From assembly GCA_022495005.1 (NCBI GenBank), contig JAGYXB010001853.1, positions 124,001 through 188,000 of the forward strand: a stretch of DNA of 64,000 nt, written 5' to 3'. Under the pieces are notes generated by a model, which searched no databases, had not been told where the DNA came from, and was given only the letters and a program-made list of their open reading frames with translations. This DNA is from Rhyacophila brunnea (taxonomy: Eukaryota; Arthropoda; Insecta; Trichoptera; Rhyacophilidae). The position numbers were made by a program, and so were the translations under genes. Numbering within the stretch: position 1 is the first letter of the stretch; each line of letters opens with the position of its first letter. Positions 58,047 through 64,000 of this stretch are shown in pieces.

Positions 58047-58908
58047 ATCAGTATTTACTTATGTGATCGGATATTGGACAATTTAAATCTCATTTTATTT
58101 TTATAGAAAGAACGGACGAATCTGAAATTTTGTAAGGTCATGTTTTTTATTTTTTATTCATTGAAATTCTTAAATATCAGATTATTGTCGGATTTATTTT
58201 ATTGATATAAATAAAAATAATGAATTAATCGCTATGCCTCTTTGGGCTGGCCTTCGAAATCTCGCGGTTTTTTGTATAAATAGGATCTCCTACAGTCATA
58301 AATTGAACACTGAACAGATTTTTTTGTATTTATTTTTTTATTTTATTCAAAAAAAGTACGCCTTGATGTGGTAAGTGGTCAGTCATTGTGATTTGGTCGA
58401 ATGAGACGAAAAAAACATAGCCTTGGCACAAAATCGTATGCACCAAAGAAAAGAAACTAAACAAAAAAACATCTGTGACGTTTGACTTCCTCGTCGTTAG
58501 ATATTTGGGTTTCGTCAAAGAGGATTTGATTTGAATCCAAGAATTATTCTGAAGACCAAGTTTGTCAAATGAATTCGAACGTATGCTATAATTATCAGAA
58601 TATTCAATAATAAAAACTGACAGCTTACAAAACATTATGTCAATTACCTGTCATTTTTAGCTCTTCCAAACCACTAAGAACAAAATTACCTACGTGACAT
58701 AAATAAATAAATATTGATTAATTTTGGTCTACACTCTACAGAATCTTTTGAAAAACTGCGCACTTAATTTAGAAAATGTGACAAAGGAGCTGAGATTGGG
58801 TTTCACGTATAAGTGACATCAACAAAAGAAAGTGCAAATATGATTGCAGTATTTGTATGCCTCCTACGCGTATGCTTCCATTCCTACGGGTCGTCCGTGT
58901 TGGATATT
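58047..58908. other. AT-rich spacer, nothing recognised
   Basis: A 101-codon minus-strand open frame at 58330-58635 has no recognised motif and is taken as chance. Confidence 0.4.
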
Positions 58909-58916
58909 GATTAGGT

Positions 58917-59421
58917 CATGGCCCCCACAAGGGGGAGGGGCTGACAGGGCTCTGTCTGGGGGCCCGGGCTTAGGAGGAGCCTGGCGTGGCGTGTCGATCA
59001 CTTAAGCGAGATAAACATACACTACAAATTTGCGCCAATAGTAAAAAAGTCGCCTGCGGCGCTATTTCACGAGTGGAATTTCATTTTATAATTATTTTTA
59101 GTGTGTTTCCTGGCTAATAAAAACGACTGTTTTATCCAATACGGCGAAAGGCCGCATGGTTACTTGGCTATCACAAAAGGGGGTCGCGATTATTGCTTCA
59201 TAATATGATACCGTGCCGACAATTCAAGTTGATTTATTTAAAAATGCCAAAAATCTCGGACAACCCTTTATTTTACACAGAACCCTGCAGTTCTGCAGGA
59301 CACCATTTGGGGATCACTATTGTATTAGTAGAAAATTACACGGCTCTTAACCTTAGCGATCGGTAGGGGGGCCAGCCAAACATCTAAACCTGGGGGCCCG
59401 CTTCAGGATATGGGGGCCATG
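58917..59421 (+). mobile_element. Family K element, copy K3
   Basis: Starts CATGGCCCCCACAAGGGGGA, ends GGATATGGGGGCCATG; perfect 8-bp TSDs GATTAGGT at 58909-58916 and 59422-59429. 505 bp, full-length reference copy of the family. Non-coding; 8-bp TSD suggests a hAT relative, although the CATGG ends are unusual. Confidence 0.92.
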
Positions 59422-59456
59422 GATTAGGTTCATCACGAAAACTCTTGTAATGCCGA

Positions 59457-59880
59457 TCATTTATCTCTGCGATGTAGCCAGTTTACCAAATCCACTGTGT
59501 GTGTCTTGGCTTTCTGCCTCCATCCAGGACTGTCCAAAGCCGATTCCACCCAGTTTAACACGCACAAAGTCTTTAAATTCAACTTGACACTATCATTACG
59601 ATCTTGTACGAGTCCACCAGGTTTTCGTTTGCCTTCCGTCTGCTCGAATGTTAGTTTCTTTGTCATGCGTGACTCGTCTATCCTGTGTTCATGGCCCAGT
59701 CATATAAACAGCTCAATTTGATGGATTGTACGGATGGCCCGTAAGCGTAAGTTCGTTATTGTATCATCGTTTCCAATCTCCACCCCAACTGTGTGTCATT
59801 GATGGGACCACACTCGTTCCATGCTTTTGGTTATACACCAAGCCTCCGAGCCGTGCGTGATAACAGGTCTTATAGATACT
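59457..59880 (-). pseudogene. Decayed LINE reverse-transcriptase C-terminus
   Basis: Minus-strand fragments in order: PVITHGSEAWCITKSMERVW (RT thumb start, near 59860), LRAIRTIHQIELF, ESRMTKKLTFEQTEGKRKPG (as two frame pieces), GWRQKAKTHTVDLVNWLHRRDK. Order and spacing match a LINE RT tail; frames shift several times. K3 lies immediately beyond its 3' side. Confidence 0.7.
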
Positions 59881-59944
59881 TACATACTTTTGAAAACACT
59901 TCTGAGAAAATATATTATAACCAATAGAAAATTAAAACCAAGTG

Positions 59945-60025
59945 AAAAATTAAGACACCTCCCCGCAGGAATCGAACCTGCATCTCTCGGGTATCGCACC
60001 CATGCACACAGACCACCATGTTAAA
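59945..60025 (-). mobile_element. tRNA-like SINE head
   Basis: Minus strand: GCCTTTAACATGGTGGTCTG, a GATACCCGAGAGATGC stretch and a perfect box B GGTTCGATTCC with CTGCGGGG. Body and tail not identified. It sits just upstream of the LINE pseudogene on the same strand, so it may be a separate insertion or part of a chimeric element. Confidence 0.5.
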
Positions 60026-60891
60026 GGCGTCCTTATACGACAAATTAAGCGTTTTTTTTTTCAAATTGAGCTTCAATTGGCGATCGGCTTTTGTATTTGT
60101 CGTGTTAGTGTTTTGTATAAGCATTAGCAAGTGTCGGTTATTGTACCTATTCGCGATGGTCATTTGTCAAGACAGAACTAAAGTAAGAATTTCCTTTTAT
60201 TCAAGTGAATCTATTATACGAATTCAATTCTGCACACTATCCACAACGATGCTTACATGAAGTTTTTTTTCTGGGACGCTCCGACTTGAAGTGCGTGGAG
60301 GGACCTGTGTGTACCTATGAGCCATTATTTGAATCACCCACATCCTATCAGCCATCCGCTATCTTTCTTCGAGATAAGGGATCCAATTTCTATTCGCTTG
60401 GACAAGATATTAATATCAATAATAGTAAATTTAATGTCAGCTGTCAAAATTAGAAAGGTCATTGTTCATTGTTGGTTATGTACTTGTACATGCATTGTCT
60501 ATTTGAGTGATTTTAGTGTGTCTGCAACAGTTTTGTACTGCAATTTATTTGTCCATCACTCGAACGCCTACTGGTTCTTCGTTTCTTTAGTCTTTGGTAC
60601 TTACTCAGTTATAATAATGTTATTCGACGTCAATAGGTCAAATCGTGATTCATACATCACATCAACATATTGTGCGATAGAACCAGAACTCTTGCACTAA
60701 TGTTGTTTTAAATGATTTTAATCTTTCTAAAACGAGGCAAAAATCTTAACAAGAGATGTAGCGGGAAAGAGATCTACTTGATATTGTGAATTTGTGTTGG
60801 TAACTTGAGGTTTTGTTTCTATTATTTAGTGTGATAGACCTTTTAGTTGAGATTATGGAGGGGAAGCATTAACCATTACTTTTTTATTTCC
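60026..60891. other. Spacer, nothing recognised
   Basis: Several overlapping plus-strand open frames (60018-60700), hydrophobic but of background composition; no family recognised. Confidence 0.35.
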
Positions 60892-60895
60892 TTAA

Positions 60896-61801
60896 GGCGA
60901 TACATCAGTGAAACGGCAAATAATTTTCAACTATAGGCGCGACGAAATTTTGGACTCGCTCACTACTCGCTGGCATTCTGAGAGAGAACGTCGAGTTGGA
61001 CACACGTCAATTTGTTTCGTGGTAGCGACGGGCGTATTAATTCTTTAATCGTGTGAAGATGACTAAAAACGTTACCCATTTACTTTAAAAAGAAAACATG
61101 TTAATGAATATATTATTATTGTTACTAATAGAACATACGTTGTGTCACGAATTGAAATGGATGAGTCTGCAGAAGAGTCGGGACTATCCCGCTCCCCATA
61201 CGACGCTGCAAATTTCTCAAATGCCGCAAAGTTGGCCTCGGTTGCTACCAGATCTCCATGACCAATTGGGCCCGTGTGAGGACGGACCCTGGCAAACAGC
61301 TCCGCTCGTTCGAATTCCATAAGCGGGCAATCCCAGAGGATGTGTTCAACATCTTGGTGGTCATGCCCGCAGGTACAACCCGGCCCATCTACTATCAAGC
61401 CAAACTCGTGGAGTCTGGCGGCGAAGTTGCCATGGCCGGTGAGGAACTGGCTAATCCAGTGTGAAGGTTGGAGTCTTCTAGTTTGGTGCCTGCAGAATAC
61501 GTCTGGAAAAAAACGGTAAGTGTGCCGCCCCTTGGGGGAGGCGGTCCACCTCGCCTGCCATGCCGCAAATGCGGTCTTGTACACAATGTCACTTACAGTC
61601 TTCCTGTAAGGAACGTCCTCGGATCTCTGCGGTGGTGTCAGAGGTGTCATAGAACAATAAACAGAACATTAAATGGATGCATGTTGGATTTATATGACAA
61701 ATTATATTTCGTTTGGCATGCGTCATTTGCACCCACGACCCGCAATCCGCGCATCGCCTAGCCACGATCTTTTTAGACCATGCCTCAACTGAGGTATAGC
61801 C
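60896..61801. mobile_element. Family E TTAA-flanked element, copy E2 ('filled' form)
   Basis: Flanked by TTAA at 60892-60895 and 61802-61805; inverted ends GGCGATACATCAGT and (reversed right) GGCTATACCTCAGT. Colinear with E1 (7685-8058) on both sides of a 513-bp insert bounded by ATAGAACA at 61128-61135 and 61649-61656; E1 has this 8-mer once. Confidence 0.9.
61136..61648 (-). pseudogene. R1-like LINE C-terminus inserted in E2
   Basis: The 513-bp insert is open for 171 codons on the minus strand. It reads YRKTVSDIVYKTAFAAWQ, HWISQFLTGHGNFAARLHEF, and a C-x-C-x8-H-x4-C cluster (CTCGHDHQDVEHILWDC), the C-terminal region of R1-clade non-LTR ORF2. It has no own start, no own stop and no 3' UTR or poly-A; the frame runs on into E2 and stops at 61072, giving a chance 192-residue frame from an ATG formed at the junction (61650). 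Flanked by an 8-bp direct repeat. Confidence 0.75.
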
Positions 61802-61805
61802 TTAA

Positions 61806-62866
61806 CCATCTTATGGGAGACTCATTTTTAAATTAACCATGATGAAGTACGCGTGACCTCATGGTGTCACTTCAGTAGTATTTCATCACTCACAACCTCC
61901 CACAGGAGTAAGAGATAGCAAGAATATGATTCCCTGCGCTTTAAATAGAGTCTCTTTGCACAAGAGGAGAATAGTCTGACAATGAGTGCATTATGTGCCC
62001 AAAATTTCTCATTTTCCCCACGAATGGGAAAATGAGTATGTCTTTATGGTGTCCTCAACCAAATATAATAATATTATGTTTGTTGAAGTTGAAAAATTAC
62101 AATGGAACAGTGTAGTAGATAGACAGGTAGGCTACTTAGACTTAACCACGCTCTATCTATATCAATGCAACTTGGTACCTACTTGATGGAATTAGAATTT
62201 AAATTCTAATGGATTTAAGTTTTGTACTATTCCATGTGAATCGTTTTTCGGGACACGGGTTTCACCTTTAAAATACCATGTCAGTATTGTTTTTAACTAA
62301 TATACTTAACTTTTTTTTAAAGCCTGACATTTTGGTACTTGCATTCAGTTTACCGATTATGGATTATTAATAGTTACTTACCCATTCTCATTAGTTAACT
62401 GTTAACTCCATAAATTTCTAATACGTTACCCAGTGCCGTTGTTTCCAGTATTGACGAATCTGTTTACCCATTGAAAGTATTATTAGTGTTTAGGTAAGGT
62501 TTTTTTACAAACATTTCAACTATTGATATTTTTATTATTATTATACTCTTGATCCTTGACTTAGTTGGTAAGTAATAAAGTTTTTACATACTATATTGTA
62601 TTCATGTATTAGGTAGATACCTATATAAATTAGAATTACATTACTTAAATGTATTCATTGTCATTGAGTGTATTTACCATTGATGAGTGCGCATAGTTCC
62701 TGAAGATGCCGAAAGCCAAAACCAGGGTCGCAAAAAAACTACTCAAATGGAATAGTACAAAACTTCAATCCATAAGAATTTAAAATTGTATTCGTTAAAT
62801 TTAATGAATCAATGTGTATAATTTATCAGACATATATACTTAATATGAAGGCGTATATAGGTATAT
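61806..62866. other. AT-rich spacer with a small perfect hairpin
   Basis: CTCATTTTCCC at 62008-62018 pairs with GGGAAAATGAG at 62026-62036 over a 7-nt loop. Nothing else recognised. Confidence 0.5.
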
Positions 62867-63246
62867 TCGTCGTTGTTTTGTAAAAAGGGCGAATCAACCA
62901 TTTTGGCGAAATCGAGATTTTAATGAAAATACAATATGTACCCCACTAGCTTTGTTGTGTAAAAACGGCGAATTTTTATCTCCACAGGAAAGTACTTAAA
63001 ACGATAATCGACTAAAATTAAATTAATTAAAATTACGAAATAAAAAGCAAATGTTACATATTAGGCCTTTTAAAATATTATATAATAATACCTATTATAC
63101 TGACAGTATTCTTTCTAAGCTTTATTATAAACTTGTTAAATATTTATAATCATCTACAGGTAAAAAACAAATAAATGTCAAAAATAAACCCTCCTCCTGT
63201 AAAGTAGCATTTTGGTTAATTCGCCCTTTTTACAAAACACCGACGA
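62867..63246. mobile_element. TIR element with TCGTCGGTGTTTTG ends
   Basis: About 34-bp inverted ends: TCGTCGTTGTTTTGTAAAAA at left and TCGTCGGTGTTTTGTAAAAA (reversed right), then GGGCGAAT.AACCA on both. A further inner copy of part of the end (TTTGTTGTGTAAAAACGGCG) is at 62952. TAT on both flanks could be the TSD. 380 bp. Confidence 0.7.
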
Positions 63247-63676
63247 TATTATTTAAACAGCACAGACAAATAATAATTAATTATGATTACGCTGGTTACG
63301 GTGTCTTCACAACAGAAATTATGTTACTCTAATAATAACTTACTTATTAATGATAAGTGATAAGTATGGCCACTTCAAAATAATCTCGTTACGAAAATGA
63401 ATGTGGAGTGTAAGTAACCAACACGTGTTTCCAATCATCTCGTGAATATAAAAATAGCGGTAATCTGTTTATTTATTGAGGGTATTAGTAGCGTTTGCGT
63501 TTCTCCAGACGTTTCGTGCTCAAAAGACGTAACCCACACTGATCAGCGGGAGAGATACACCCACCTTTCGTCCGACAGTCTTTAATATACGTACACTATT
63601 TTTTCATATGAAACGATTTGCATATTATATTTATGAACTCACATAATCATTATTATTTATTCTGCGAATCAAATAG
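63247..63676. other. AT-rich spacer, nothing recognised
   Basis: No gene or element ends seen. Confidence 0.4.
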
Positions 63677-63684
63677 GGCTGAAT

Positions 63685-63960
63685 CACAGAACAGATCAAT
63701 AAATAGAATTTCGATAGGCTATACCTCAATACACTACATTTTGACACAGTGTATTGAATGTTAGTGTCCTACGAAAATGAACCACACATTATTATAGACG
63801 TGCAATAGTGTGTGTTGCAACTTTCAAATACACTATTATTGAATGAGCATCAGTGCATAAACCGAGAGCAGTTATCTCATATTTTTCCACACTCGATATC
63901 GGTGGCCAGTTACTCCACACCCGTTAGGTATTTCAGTTCCCATTATCTCTTAGTTCCATG
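63685..63960 (-). mobile_element. Family C element, copy C9
   Basis: Left CACAGAACAGATCAATAAAT, right TCTCTTAGTTCCATG; perfect 8-bp TSDs GGCTGAAT at 63677-63684 and 63961-63968. 276 bp with a small internal deletion. The cleanest proof of the ends and 8-bp duplication of family C. Confidence 0.94.
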
Positions 63961-64000
63961 GGCTGAATACTTAACTGATTTAGAGCCAGAGCCCAATTCG

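Noticed and set aside
63530..63620. Family D fragment (GTCTTTAATATACG shared with 44368)
   Set aside because: Only about 14 bp shared; no D ends nearby.

Overview
This window looks like AT-rich nuclear DNA from an insect, most likely a sap-sucking hemipteran of aphid type. The reasons are a spliced MADF-domain gene with GT-AG introns, abundant ATT/ATA runs, tRNA-derived SINEs, decayed LINE reverse-transcriptase tails, many short hAT-like elements with 8-bp target-site duplications (TSDs), and CCTAA-type (insect telomere-like) motifs inside repeats. The aphid assignment is inference from style of sequence; no diagnostic gene is present. Nothing looks bacterial or viral. Only one convincing intact host gene is visible: a three-exon, minus-strand MADF-domain protein of 231 residues (coding span 6604-11156) with a GC-rich 5' flank near 11180-11350. 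Its 2,984-bp second intron is about 63% transposon (four DNA elements), and a hAT-type element begins 83 bp past its stop codon. The rest is a transposon graveyard. Region by region: 1-6520 holds dispersed repeats, two hAT-like elements with inverted ends and a 278-bp tandem duplication. 6604-11400 holds the MADF gene and its intronic elements. 12219-14474 holds a TA-flanked MITE, a perfect 118-bp hairpin MITE with TAA duplications, and the first copy of family C. 15-30 kb is mostly sparse, with family H, C and J copies, a SINE and a long-TIR element. 30.5-35.4 kb holds a family D element and family A/B hAT elements, one nested in another. 37.9-42.5 kb holds a nested pair with CATGGCCCCC ends, a perfect 153-bp inverted repeat enclosing a SINE, and a family C copy. 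44-51.7 kb holds LINE tails, family D and C copies, a decayed zinc-finger fragment and a three-level nest (transposase-bearing element in family D in family C). 54-58 kb holds a SINE, a second nest (A in D) and a canonical hAT MITE. 58.9-62 kb holds another CATGGCCCCC element, a LINE tail and a TTAA-flanked element containing an R1-like LINE fragment. The families named here with letters (A, B, C, D, E, F, H, J, K) are local names. Because several families occur as both filled and empty or multiple copies within the window, element ends, TSDs and the order of insertion can be read directly, and that is the main scientific content. I see no sign of a novel multi-gene system; the most unusual items are the three-level nest with its 30-bp TIR element, the filled/empty TTAA pair, and the family D elements with apparent 6-bp duplications and telomere-like cores.
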